A stretch of 64,000 nucleotides of DNA from Harmonia axyridis. Its lineage: Eukaryota > Arthropoda > Insecta > Coleoptera > Coccinellidae. Positions within the stretch are counted from its first letter, which is position 1, and every line of letters starts with the position of its first letter. The position numbers and the translations under genes were made by a program. This document shows positions 10,201 through 22,715 of the stretch, piece after piece. Below the pieces are notes generated by a model. The model was not told the origin of the DNA, did no database searches, and saw only the letters and a list, made by a program, of their open reading frames with translations. Where the stretch lies: assembly GCF_914767665.1 (NCBI RefSeq), contig NC_059502.1, positions 12,772,001 to 12,836,000 of the forward strand. The letters are read 5' to 3'.

Positions 10201-11845
10201 ATTTTTTTTGTGTTTTTCTCTTTTGGATGACCTGTTTTCCTTTCTACTTTTTATATATGGGAATATTGTTATTGTTATGCAATCAAAATATTGAATCCCG
10301 CAGATCCCGCAGAATTTCAGAGGGATCCCGCATATAGGGGATTGGATTCCCTAGTGGGAGAGTATTGAAGTGATGAACGATTACCAAATCCGTTAAATCG
10401 CACATTATCAGCGAATATGTGGAAATAATCCTGCATCTGAGCCTTACTCTCGACAGATTTATATGAAGTATCTTCTGTAAAACATAAATAAATCCACCAC
10501 CGAATCGATTTGTTTCAAATATACGTATAACTCCATTTCGTACGTCAACTGGTCGGATGAAATACGGTTGAGATTACTCGCTCGAATTGGGCGACTACCA
10601 CAGTTTATATCGTTGTAAAGACCAAAAGGCGAATAAAACGAAAACGTGGAAGGCGGAGTGAATTACTTTACAGATAGCACCAGTAATATACAACGCCAAA
10701 AAAAAACGTTTATTTCGAGAGTATAACGATCGTCACCTTGTCATGTTCATTGCACGTGAAATATTCTTAATTCTTCATCTCATTTCCATTAGGAATGACT
10801 TCTGAACGAGTTACGCTTCATTCGTGGAGTTCTCTCAGATTCATGGTTCTGAATTCGAAAATTATTCAGGAGGTTTCACCTGCATTATTCATCGGTGGAA
10901 TTCTGGGACACCTATTCGAGTTCCTTTGTCTTTAACTATACATATTACCAATTCGGAAGACTTTTCGTGGTTAACTCATTTCATTATTTTTATATCCTTA
11001 AGTTTAGAAAACTTGATTTGAATGCATTCAAGACCATAAAACTATGGATAAGTTTGAGTCAGCGGTATATGTGAATAACAATTTCTCCACTGAAAAAACT
11101 ATACGACAGAGTTCACGGATATTTTTCCAAGAAAAAATATCAACTTCATGACTACGTCCTGATCTGATACTGTCAGAAATTTGTTTCCAAATTTCGAGGA
11201 TTTATGATTAAAAACTGGTTATACATTTATGAATCAAAGTATTATCCATCGCTGCACATAGGTCAATTTTAGCCATCTACGCGACCAAAATTGAATTTTA
11301 AAAACTAACGATAATCATAAAAAAAATTTATCGTCGATTGAAAAACATTCCAGGTAATCCTAAATCACTCATTATAACCACCCCAGGTACATCCTGAGCG
11401 TGCACAGATAGTTGGAACTTGACCATCAACCAGTGCGCTCTTCTTCGAGATCACAGAGTTTGAAACAACAACAAATTTGAACATAAATATTTCTTTACCG
11501 GTGTCAGGTTTTGGAGTGAACGTGATGGATTTCGATAACCCTGGTAATATTCTTCATTTCTAATATAATTTACTTAGCCTCAATGCAAAATTAGTATATT
11601 TACGTAGTATATAACAAAGTGTGTTTTCTTAAACAAATTTTGAAGTAACTTTAAGCTTCAAGAGTTAATTTGTCCTAGTCCTTCGTTAAACCCCGTGATA
11701 ATTCTTTTTGTATCATGAAGTACCATCCTTTCCTTAGTAAATGTTACAAACATTTCCTGCAGAAATTTGCAGATGATAAAAATAGGGCGATTTTTAACGA
11801 CAGTTTTTTTCAACAAAAATTTCAATTTTTTTATTATTTCGCTAA
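10201..11845. other. non-coding, no recognisable feature
   Basis: AT-rich DNA with a small direct repetition of GATCCCGCA around 10296-10335. There are no frames with recognisable motifs, no long inverted repeats, and no copies of the repeat families described elsewhere in the window. Confidence 0.45.
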
Positions 11846-11864
11846 TCATTGTTTTTCGTTATTT

Positions 11865-12340
11865 TAGAAACCGCCGGAACATCAGGTGTGAAAACTGTTA
11901 CCCGGAGTTACCTTTATGGAATAATTAAAGACCAAAATTTACCAAATTTTGAAGCAAAACTCGATTATCTGGAAAATCCCTTACTATCGAACTATGGCAC
12001 TAGTGATGATAATTTGAAAACAATTAAACAATGATTTAAATACATGAAGAAACTATCATTGAAAAAGCTTTGCTACCAATAGGTCAATTAATTGTCGGAG
12101 GAGGCTTCAGAAGCGCGTAATAAACATTTCCGCGTATATCGTGAGAATTTCGCTAGAAAGTTTTCTAGAGAACAATGCAACCTTGATGTATATCATAGAT
12201 TACTATTGACATCGGATCCATTGATAAGCAGTCTGAGGCCCAAAAAACATCAATATCAAAAAGTTTTTGTCCTGAAACAATAGAAATGCTATTGCCGGCA
12301 GATTCCAACTCGAACCCGATTTAGATTGCGAGGAAGATGA
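11865..12340 (+). pseudogene. exon-like protein remnant of unknown repeat family
   Basis: A pyrimidine-rich run ending TTATTTTAG at about 11866 looks like a splice acceptor. It is followed by protein-like sequence: TAGTSGVKTVTRSYLYGI, then after two stops LSEEASEARNKHFRVYRENF and LTSDPLISSLRPKK. The SEEASEARNK...YRE...SSDPLISSLR series resembles a C-terminal segment found in many repetitive insect proteins of DNA-transposon origin; I recall the pattern but cannot name the family precisely. Stops at 12032-12034 and elsewhere show decay. It could alternatively be a retained exon of a captured host gene. Confidence 0.4.
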
Positions 12341-12409
12341 CTCTTTAATTGAATAAAAATATTATTACCGCACAAAGATAATTATATGTATTTTTTATGT
12401 TATTTTGCG

Positions 12410-12610
12410 GAGCAATTGTTTCACTCAACGTGAAAATGAAATAAACCCAACATTTGTCATAGCCGGGATATCTCCATGATTTTTTACGCTTGGGATTATC
12501 GTTTTGAACCCATTTTAGTCTCCAGCCACAATGCGGTGCAGATATCCCTTTCGTCTTTGCCTTGCAAGCAGTTGTCCACAACCAAACAAACGCCGTTCAA
12601 CAAAAACAAA
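12410..12610 (-). pseudogene. mariner (DD34D) transposase fragment
   Basis: Minus-strand scraps of a mariner transposase. One frame has LNGVCLVVDNCLQGKDERD, corresponding to the region just before the first catalytic aspartate. A second frame has NDNPKRKKSWRYPGY, the NPKRRKSWGYPG block that follows it. The two blocks lie in different frames, so at least one frameshift separates them. No terminal repeats were found. The same protein block is found in the mariner copies at 28316-29279 and 47791-53554. Confidence 0.75.
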
Positions 12611-12717
12611 CACCTAATGAAAAACCATTTTTTATTGAAAATTCGACTATATTCATCAATATTCAGGAATGATAGATGCACTCCCCTCACTTTTCTTTAA
12701 CTTTTCTGTAAAAATAC

Positions 12718-12790
12718 ACGCCACTTCATGGCTCGTTTTTGAATTTTGAACACGTGGAAGAGTATCAACGCCTTCTGCATTTGTTTTATG
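12718..12790 (-). repeat. fragment of dispersed repeat family H
   Basis: An inverted, diverged copy of the hairpin part of family H: ACTTCATGGCTCGTTTTTGA complements the ACGAGCCACGAAGT segment at about 8433, and GAAGAGTATCAACGCCTTC complements GAAGGCATTGATATTCTTC. Confidence 0.6.
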
Positions 12791-13702
12791 AATACCTAAA
12801 CTGAAATATGGTTTTTAGAGAGAGACATTTGAGTTTCGTCATTCTTCAGATCGATAGAACTCAAAATAGTAACTTTTAAGATCAGTATTATAGCAAAGTT
12901 CTCTAGTTAAGTCTCATAGATTTTGTCATACATAATTCAAATATAGTTACAAATAAAATATACTTCTCCATCGAATAGTATCGTTTGCTCCTCGATAAAA
13001 GAATATTATTATCGAAAAATAGGTCATTCACCCAATTCTAGCCGGATATAAAATTTCTGATCGAAAGTCATAAAAAATAACAAAGTTTCCTCTATAGAGG
13101 AGATTCAAGGATCAACGGAATTTCCAGATATATGACTGTATTTCATTGTGATTTTTATTGCACGGAAAGCATTTTTGCCACCTTTATGACTATGTCTTTT
13201 GATTGGTTCCGTTTATGGTTTAATAAAAAGTCAATGAAGCAGCTCTATTCATGTTTATTGGTTCCATGTGAAACCTTTTCTTTCATCTCGATAAAGAAAG
13301 TTTCCTCCTAGAATAACTATAATACTTGATAGAATTCGTGAATTGTCAATGGCTAACATTGGCTAGTTTATTCTAATCTAATGCTATCTGACTTAATTCT
13401 TCACTTAGATTTACCGGAAAATTTCAGAAGAAAGCACACTGAAATAGAGAATGTCCAATTTCTTTATTTTATCCACGTATGAGCATCATTCGCATCTACC
13501 TAGTACTGCTCTGTATAAATCGACTACGTCAGTACATCTGACTTTAGAATTTACAGAAAATTGGAGATTACACAAAATTTACAAATAGGAAAATCTCATT
13601 TTCTAAATTTTATTATTTCTACTTAAGTTCTGAGGGTTTATCGCTTGAACAGGATACGAGCTGCCTCTGATTTTGGTTCAGTTCCATCAGGACAAGTCAT
13701 TT
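12791..13702. other. non-coding flank of the satellite array
   Basis: AT-rich DNA without recognisable frames. It is free of monomer sequence until about 13703, so the left edge of the array is inside this window. Confidence 0.5.
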
Positions 13703-16700
13703 TCGACGAAAAAATTTTTCAGTTGAGATCGAAATTCGACTAATCAGAGATCGTCAAATCTGGCACCGCTCCCCGATTCGTCGTAGAGCTTACGGTTTTG
13801 AGGAAATTTGAACTCGAAATTTGGAACAAAATTGAATTGCCTCGAAAAATCGTTATATCTCCTGAATTATTCGTCACAGACCCCTCAAATAAAAACGTTT
13901 TCAAACAACAAGTTGCCATCTAAGACATACTGTGGTTTCGAGGGCGTAGCATACGTTCAGGAGATATTGCAGCCTCGGAGATATTATCAATTTTCTACTC
14001 GAAAATTTCAGATTTTTACCTCTAATTTCTGAAATAATGTACTGATCACCCAACTGCATGCATTTTCGTGATCTACATAATCGAATCAACCAATAAAATG
14101 ATACAATACTTCCATGAAGGAACTTTTATTTTTTTTCAATTTTCCAAGGGTTAGGTATGGAAAATTTTACGAAAATTTTTCGACAAAAAATTTTTCAGGT
14201 GAGATCGAAATTCGGCTAATTAGAGATCGTCAATTCTGGCACCGCTCCCCGATTCGTCGTAGAGCTTACGGTTTTGAGGAAATTTGAACTCGAAATTTAG
14301 GAAAAAATTGAATTTGCCTCGAAAAATCGTTATATATCGTGAATTATTCGTCACAGACCCTTCAAATAAGAACGTTTTCAAACAACAAGTTGCCATCTAA
14401 GACATACTGTGGTTTCGAGGGCGTAGCATACGTTCAGGAGATATTGCAGCCTCGGAGATATTATCAATTTTCTACTCGAAAATTTCAGATTTTTACCTCT
14501 AATTTCTGAAATAATGTACTGATCACCCAACTGCATGCATTTTCGTGATCTACATAATCGAATCAACCAATAAAATGATACAATACTTCCATGAAGGAAC
14601 TTTTATTTTTTTTCAATTTTCCAAGGGTTAGGTATGGAAAATTTTACGAAAATTTTTCGACAAAAAATTTTTCAGGTGAGATCGAAATTCGGCTAATTAG
14701 AGATCGTCAATTCTGGCACTGCTCCCCGATTCGTACTAGAGCTAACGGTTTTGAGGAAATTTGAACTCGAAATTTAGGAAAAAATTGAATTTGCCTCGAA
14801 AAATCGTTATATCTCGTGAATTATTCGTCACAGACCCTTCAAATGAGAACGTTTTTAAACATCGAGTTGCCATCTGAGACATACCCAGGTTTCAGGGGCG
14901 TAGCTTACGTTCAGAAGACGTTGCAGCTTCGAGAATATTATCAATTTTCTCCTCGAAAATTTCAGATTTTTACCTCTAATTTCTGAAAAAATGTACTGAT
15001 CACCCAACTGCATGCATTTTCGTGATCTACATAATCGAATCAACCAATGAAATGATACAATACTTCCATGAAGGAACTTTTATTTTTTTTCAATTTTCCA
15101 AGGGTTAGGTATGGAAAATTTTACGAAAATTTTTCGACAAAAAATTTTTCAGGTGAGATCGAAATTCGGCTAATTAGAGATCGTCAATTCTGGCACCGCT
15201 CCCCGATTCGTCGTAGGGCTTACGGTTTTGAGGAAATTTGAACTCGAAATTTAGGAAAAAATTGAATTTGCCTCGAAAAATCGTTATATCTCGTGAATTA
15301 TTCGTCACAGACCCTTCAAATGAGAACGTTTTCAAACATCGAGTTGCCATCTGAGACATACCCAGGTTTCAGGGGCGTAGCTTACGTTCAGAAGACGTTG
15401 CAGCTTCGGGAATATTATCAATTTTCTCCTCGAAAATTTCAGATTTTTACCTCTAATTTCTGAAATAATGTACTGATCACCCAACTGCATGCATTTTCGT
15501 GATCTACATAATCGAATCAACCAATAAAATGATACAATACTTCCATGAAGGAACTTTTATTTTTTTTCAATTTTCCAAGGGTTAGGTATGGAAAATTTTA
15601 CGAAAATTTTTCGACAAAAAATTTTTCAGGTTAGATCGAAATTCGGCTAATTAGAGATCGTCAATTCTGGCGCCGCTCCTCGATTCGTCGTAGAGCTTAC
15701 GGTTTTGAGGAAATTTGAACTCGAAATTTAAAAAAAAATTGAATTTGCCTCGAAAAATCGTTATATCTCCTGAATTATTCGTCACAGACCCTTCAAATAA
15801 GAACGTTTTTAAACATCGAGTTGCCATCTGAGACATACCCAGGTTTCAGGGGCGTAGCTTACGTTCAGAAGACGTTGCAGCTTCGAGAATATTATCAATT
15901 TTCTCCTCGAAAATTTCAGATTTTTACCTCTAATTTCTGAAAAAATGTACTGATCACCCAACTGCATGCATTTTCGTGATCTACATGATCGAATCAACCA
16001 ATAAAATGATACAATACTTCCATGAAGGAACTTTTATTTTTTTTCAATTTTCCAAGGGTTAGGTATGGAAAATTTTACGAAAATTTTTCGACAAAAAATT
16101 TTTCAGGTGAGATCGAAATTCGGCTAATTAGAGATCGTCAATTCTGGCACCGCTCCCCGATTCGTCGTAGAGCTTACGGTTTTGAGGAAATTTGAACTCG
16201 AAATTTAGGAAAAAATTGAATTTGCCTCGAAAAATCGTTATATCTCCTGAATTATTCGTCATAGACCCTTCAAATAAGAACGTTTTTAAACATCGAGAAG
16301 CCATCTGAGACATACCCAGATTTCAGGGGCGTAGCATACGTTCAGGAGATGTTGCAGCCTCGGGAATATTATCAATTTTCTTCTCGAAAATTTCAGATTT
16401 TTACCTCTAATTTCTGAAATAATGTACTGATCACCCAACTGCATGCATTTTCGTGATCTACATAATCGAATCAACCAATAAAATGATACAATACTTCCAT
16501 GAAGGAACTTTTATTTTTTTTCAATTTTCCAAGGGTTAGGTATGGAAAATTTTACGAAAATTTTTCGACAAAAAATTTTTCAGGTTAGATCGAAATTCGG
16601 CTAATTAGAGATCGTCAATTCTGGCACCGCTCCCCGATTCGTCGTAGAGCTTACGGTTTTGAGGAAATTTGAACTCGAAATTTAAAAAAAAATTGAATTT

Positions 16701-19700
16701 GCCTCGAAAAATCGTTATATCTCCTGAATTATTCGTCACAGACCCTTCAAATAAAAACGTTTTTAAACATCGAGTTGCCATCTGAGACATACCCAGGTTT
16801 CAGGGGCGTAGCTTACGTTCAGGAGATGTTGCAGCCTCGGGAATATTATCAATTTTCTTCTCGAAAATTTCAGATTTTTACCTCTAATTTCTGAAATAAT
16901 GTACTGATCACCCAACTGCATGCATTTTCGTGATCTACATAATCGAATCAACCAATAAAATGATACAATACTTCCATGAAGGAACTTTTATTTTTTTTCA
17001 ATTTTCCAAGGGTTAGGTATGGAAAATTTTACGAAAATTTTTCGACAAAAAATTTTTCAGGTGAGATCGAAATTCGGCTAATTAGAGATCGTCAATTCTG
17101 GCACCGCTCCCCGATTCGTCGTAGGGCTTACGGTTTTGAGGAAATTTGAACTCGAAATTTAGGAAAAAATTGAATTTGCCCCGAAAAATCGTTATATCTC
17201 GTGAATTATTCGTCACAGACCCTTCAAATGAGAACGTTTTCAAACATCGAGTTGCCATCTGAGACATACCCAGGTTTCAGGGGCGTAGCTTACGTTCAGA
17301 AGACGTTGCAGCTTCGGGAATATTATCAATTTTCTCCTCGAAAATTTCAGATTTTTACCTCTAATTTCTGAAATAATGTACTGATCACCCAACTGCATGC
17401 ATTTTCGTGATCTACATAATCGAATCAACCAATAAAATGATACAATACTTCCATGAAGGAACTTTTTTTTTTTTTCAATTTTCCAAGGATTAGGTATGGA
17501 AAATTTTACGAAAATCATTCGACAAAAAATTTTTCAGGTTAGATCGAAATTCGGCTAATTAGAGATCGTCAATTCTGGCACCGCTCCCCGATTCGTCGTA
17601 GAGCTTACGGTTTTGAGGAAATTTGAACTCGAAATTTAAAAAAAAATTGAATTTGCCTCGAAAAATCGTTATATCTCCTGAATTATTCGTCACAGACCCT
17701 TCAAATAAAAACGTTTTTAAACATCGAGTTGCCATCTGAGACATACCCAGGTTTCAGGGGCGTAGCTTACGTTCAGAAGACGTTGCAGCTTCGGGAATAT
17801 CATCAATTTTCTTCTCGAAAATTTCAGATTTTTACCTCTAATTTCTGAAATAATGTACTGATCACCCAACTGCATGCATTTTCGTGATCTACATAATCGA
17901 AACAACCAAAGAAATACTACAATACTTCCATGAAGGAACTTTTAGTTTTTTTCAATTTTCCAAGGGTTAGGTATGGAAAATTTTACGAAAATTTTTCGAC
18001 AAAAAATTTTTCAGGTGAGATTGAAATTCGGCTAATCAGAGATCGTCAATTCTGGCACCGCTCACCGATTCTTGGTAGAGCTCACGGTTTCGAGGAAATT
18101 TGAACTCGAAATTTAGAAAAAAATTGAATTTGCCTCGAAAAATCGTTATATCTCCTGAATTATTCGTCACAGACCCTTCAAATAAGAACGTTTTTAAACA
18201 TCGAGTTGCCTTCTGAGACATACCCAGAGTTCAGGGGCGTTGCATACGTTCAGGAGATGTTGCAGCCTCGGGAATATCATCAATTTTCTTCTCGAAAATT
18301 TCAGATTTTTACCTCTAATTTCTGAAATAATGTACTGATCACCCAACTGCATGCATTTTCGTGATCTACATAATCGAATCAACCAATAAAATGATACAAT
18401 ACTTCCATGGAGGAACTTTTATTTTTTTTCAATTTTCCAATGGAAAATTTTACGAAAATTTTTCGACAAAAAATTTTTCAGGTGAGATCGAAATTCGGCT
18501 AATTAGAGATCGTCAATTCTGGCACCGCTCCCCGATTCGTCGTAGAGCTTACGGTTTTGAGGAAATTTGAACTCGAAATTAAGGAAAAAATTGAATTTGC
18601 CTCGAAAAATCGTTATATCTCGTGAATTATTCGTCACAGACCCTTCAAATAAGAACGTTTTTAAACATCGAGTTGCCATCTGAGACATACCCAGGTTTCA
18701 GGGGCGTAGCTTACGTTCAGAAGACGTTGCAGCTTCGGGAATATTATCAATTTTCTCCTCGAAAATTTCAGATTTTTACCTCTAATTTCTGAAATAATGT
18801 ACTGATCACCCAACTGCATGCATTTTCGTGATCTACATAATCGAATCAACCAATAAAATGATACAATACTTCCATGAAGGAACTTTTATTTTTTTTCAAT
18901 TTTCCAAGGGTTAGGTATGGAAAATTTTACGAAAATTTTTCGACAAAAAATTTTTCAGGTGAGATCTAAATCGGCTAATTAGAGGTCGTCAATTCTGAAA
19001 CCGCTCCCCGATTCGTCGTAGGGCTTACGGTTTTGAGGAAATTTGAACTCGAAATTTAGGAAAAAATTGAATTTGCCTCGAAAAATCGTTATATCTCGTG
19101 AATTATTCGTCACAGACCCTTCAAATAAAAACGTTTTCAAACATCGAGTTGCCATCTGAGACATACCCAGGTTTCAGGGGCGTAGCTTACGTTCAAGAGA
19201 TGTTGCAGCCTCGGGAATATTATCAATTTTCTTCTCGAAAATTTCAGATTTTTACCTCTAATTTCTGAAATAATGTACTGATCACCCAACTGCATGCATT
19301 TTCGTGATCTACATAATCGAATCAACCAATAAAATGATACAATACTTCCATGAAGGAACTTTTATTTTTTTTCAATTTTCCAAGGGTTAGGTATGGAAAA
19401 TTTTACGAAAATTTTTCGACAAAAAATTTTTCAGGTGAGATCGAAATTCGGCTAATTAGAGATCGTCAATTCTGGTACTGCTCCCCGATTCGTCGTAGAG
19501 CTTACGGTTTTGAGGAAATTTGAACTCGAAATTTAGGAAAAAATTGAATTTGCCTCGAAAAATCGTTATATCTCCTGAATTATTCGTCACAGACCCCTCA
19601 AATAAAAACGTTTTTAAACAACAAGTTGCCATCTAAGACATACTGTGGTTTCAAGGGCGTAGCATACGTTCAGGAGATGTTGCAGCCTCGGGAATATTAT

Positions 19701-22700
19701 CAATTTTCTTCTCGAAAATTTCAGATTTTTACCTCTAATTTCTGAAATAATGTACTGATCACCCAACTGCATGCATTTTCGTGATCTACATAATCGAATC
19801 AACCAATAAAATGATACAATACTTCCATGAAGGAACTTTTATTTTTTTTCAATTTTCCAAGGGTTAGGTATGGAAAATTTTACGAAAATTTTTCGACAAA
19901 AAATTTTTCAGGTGAGATCGAAATTCGGCTAATTAGAGATCGTCAATTCTGGTACTGCTCCCCGATTCGTCGTAGAGCTTACGGTTTTGAGGAAATTTGA
20001 ACTCGAAATTTAGGAAAAAATTGAATTTGCCTCGAAAAATCGTTATATCTCCTGAATTATTCGTCACAGACCCCTCAAATAAAAACGTTTTTAAACAACA
20101 AGTTGCCATCTAAGACATACTGTGGTTTCAAGGGCGTAGCATACGTTCAGGAGATGTTGCAGCCTCGGGAATATTATCAATTTTCTTCTCGAAAATTTCA
20201 GATTTTTACCTCTAATTTCTGAAATAATGTACTGATCACCCAACTGCATGCATTTTCGTGATCTACATAATCGAATCAACCAATAAAATGATACAATACT
20301 TCCATGAAGGAACTTTTATTTTTTTTCAATTTTCCAAGGGTTAGGTATGGAAAATTTTACGAAAATTTTTCGACAAAAAATTTTTCAGGTGAGATCGAAA
20401 TTCGGCTAATTAGAGATCGTCAATTCTGGTACTGCTCCCCGATTCGTCGTAGAGCTTACGGTTTTGAGGAAATTTGAACTCGAAATTTAGGAAAAAATTG
20501 AATTTGCCTCGAAAAATCGTTATATCTCGTGAATTATTCGTCACAGACCTTTCAAATAAGAACGTTTTTAAACATCGAGTTGCCATCTGAGACATACCCA
20601 GGTTTCAGGGCCGTAGCGTACGTTCAGAAGACGTTGCAGCTTCGGGAATATTATCAATTTTCTCTTCGAAAATTTCAGATTTTTACCTCTAATTTCTGAA
20701 ATAATGTACTGATCACCCAACTGCATGCATTTTCGTGATCTACATAATCGAATCAACCAATAAAATGATACAATACTTCCATGAAGGAACTTTTATTTTT
20801 TTTCAATTTTCCAAGGGTTAGGTATGGAAAATTTTACGAAAATTTTTCGACAAAAAATTTTTCAGGTGAGATCGAAATTCGGCTAATTAGAGATCGTCAA
20901 TTCTGGCACCGCTCCCCGATTCGTCGTAGGGCTTACGGTTTTGAGGAAATTTGAACTCGAAATTTAGGAAAAAATTGAATTTGCCTCGAAAAATCGTTAT
21001 ATCTCGTGAATTATTCGTCACAGACCCTTCAAATAAGAACGTTTTTAAACATCGAGTTGCCATCTGAGACATACCCAGGTTTCAGGGGCGTAGCTTACGT
21101 TCAGAAGACGTTGCAGCTTCGGGAATATTATCAATTTTCTCCTCGAAAATTTCAGATTTTTACCTCTAATTTCTGAAATAATGTACTGATCACCCAACTG
21201 CATGCATTTTCGTGATCTACATAATCGAATCAACCAATAAAATGATACAATACTTCCATGAAGTAACTTTTATTTTTTTTCAATTTTCCAAGGGTTAGGT
21301 ATGGAAAATTTTACGAAAATTTTTCGACAAAAAATTTTTCAGGTGAGATCGAAATTCGGCCAATTAGAGATCGTCAATTCTGGCACCGCTTCCCGATTCG
21401 TCGTAGAGCTTACGGTTTTGAGGAAATTTGAACTCGAAATTTAGGAAAAAAGAGAATTTGCCTCGAAAAATCGTTATATCTCCTGAATTATTCGTCACAG
21501 ACCCTTCAAATAAAAACGTTTTTAAACATCGAGTTGCCATCTGAGACATACCCAGATTTCAGGGGCGTAGCATACGTTCAGGAGATGTTGCAGCCTCGGG
21601 AATATTATCAATTTTCGTCTCGAAAATTTCAGATTTTTACCTCTAATTTCTGAAATAATGTACTGATCGCCCAACTGCATGCATTTTCGTGATCTACATA
21701 ATCGAAACAACCAATAAAATGATACAATACTTCCATGAAGGAACTTTTATTTTTTTTTCAATTTTCCAAGGGTTGGGTATGGAAAATTTTACGAAAATTT
21801 TTCGACAAAAAATTTTTCAGGTGAGATCGAAATTCGGCTAATTAGAGATCGTCAATTCTGGTACTGCTCCCCGATTCGTCGTAGAGCTTACGGTTTTGAG
21901 GAAATTTGAACTCGAAATTTAGGAAAAAATTGAATTTGCCTCGAAAAATCGTTATATCTCGTGAATTATTCGTCACAGACCTTTCAAATAAGAACGTTTT
22001 TAAACATCGAGTTGCCATCTGAGACATACCCAGGTTTCAGGGGCGTAGCGTACGTTCAGAAGACGTTGCAGCTTCGGGAACATTATCAATTTTCTCCTCG
22101 AAAATTTCAGATTTTTACCTCTAATTTCTGAAATAATGTACTGATCACCCAACTGCATGCATTTTCGTGATCTACATAATCGAATCAACCAATAAAATGA
22201 TACAATATTTCCATGAAGGAACTTTTATTTTTTTTCAATTTTCCAAGGGTTAGGTATGGAAAATTTTACGAAAATTTTTCGACAAAAATTTTTTCAGGTG
22301 AGATCGAAATTCGGCTAATTAGAGATCGTCAATTCTGGCACCGCTCACCGATTTTTGGTAGAGCTCTCGGTTTTGAGGAAATTTGGGAAAAAATTGAATT
22401 TTCCTCAAAAAATCGTTATATCTTCTGAATTATTCGTCACAGACCCCTCAAATAGAAACGTTTTCAAACATCAAGTTGCCTTCTACGACATACTGAGGTT
22501 TCAAGGGCGTAGCTCACGTTCAGGGGAAGTTGCAGCCTCGGGAATAATATCAAGTTTTTTTCGAAAATTTCAGATTTTTATCTTTAATTTCGGAAATAAT
22601 GTAATGATCGCCCAACTGCAACCGTTTTCGTGATTCACATAATCGAATCAATCAATGAAATGAAGCAATATTCCCATGAAAGAACTTTTATATTTTTTCA

Positions 22701-22715
22701 ATTTTCTAAGGGAAA
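13703..22715. repeat. satellite array, about 19 monomers of 477 bp
   Basis: A head-to-tail tandem array. Landmarks such as CAACTGCATGCATTTTCGTG and CGACAAAAAATTTTTCAGG recur every 477 bp. Three steps differ: a monomer near 18440 lost AGGGTTAGGT-type sequence (10 bp), one near 18965 lost one base, and one near 21752 gained a T. The first monomer (13703-14175) and the last (about 22283-22715) are more diverged than inner ones, as expected of array edges with less homogenisation. Variant forms exist: monomers 1, 2, 13 and 14 have ACATACTGTGG, most others ACATACCCAGG. Short minus-strand frames of 61-62 codons repeat with the unit and look incidental, since they are not uniformly conserved at protein rather than DNA level. 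Inference: satellite DNA, possibly pericentromeric or interstitial. Confidence 0.95.

Noticed and set aside
13901..22188. Tandemly repeated 61-62-codon minus frames as a multigene family of small proteins
   Set aside because: They recur with the 477-bp monomer, have no signal or domain, appear only on one strand by virtue of the repeat, and are lost in several monomers by ordinary satellite variation.
13703..22715. CRISPR-like array
   Set aside because: The unit is 477 bp with no short repeat and unique spacer alternation. The context is eukaryotic transposon-rich DNA.
13703..22715. Self-cleaving hammerhead ribozyme in the satellite
   Set aside because: I looked for the CTGATGA and GAAA core elements in the monomer in the right arrangement and did not find them.
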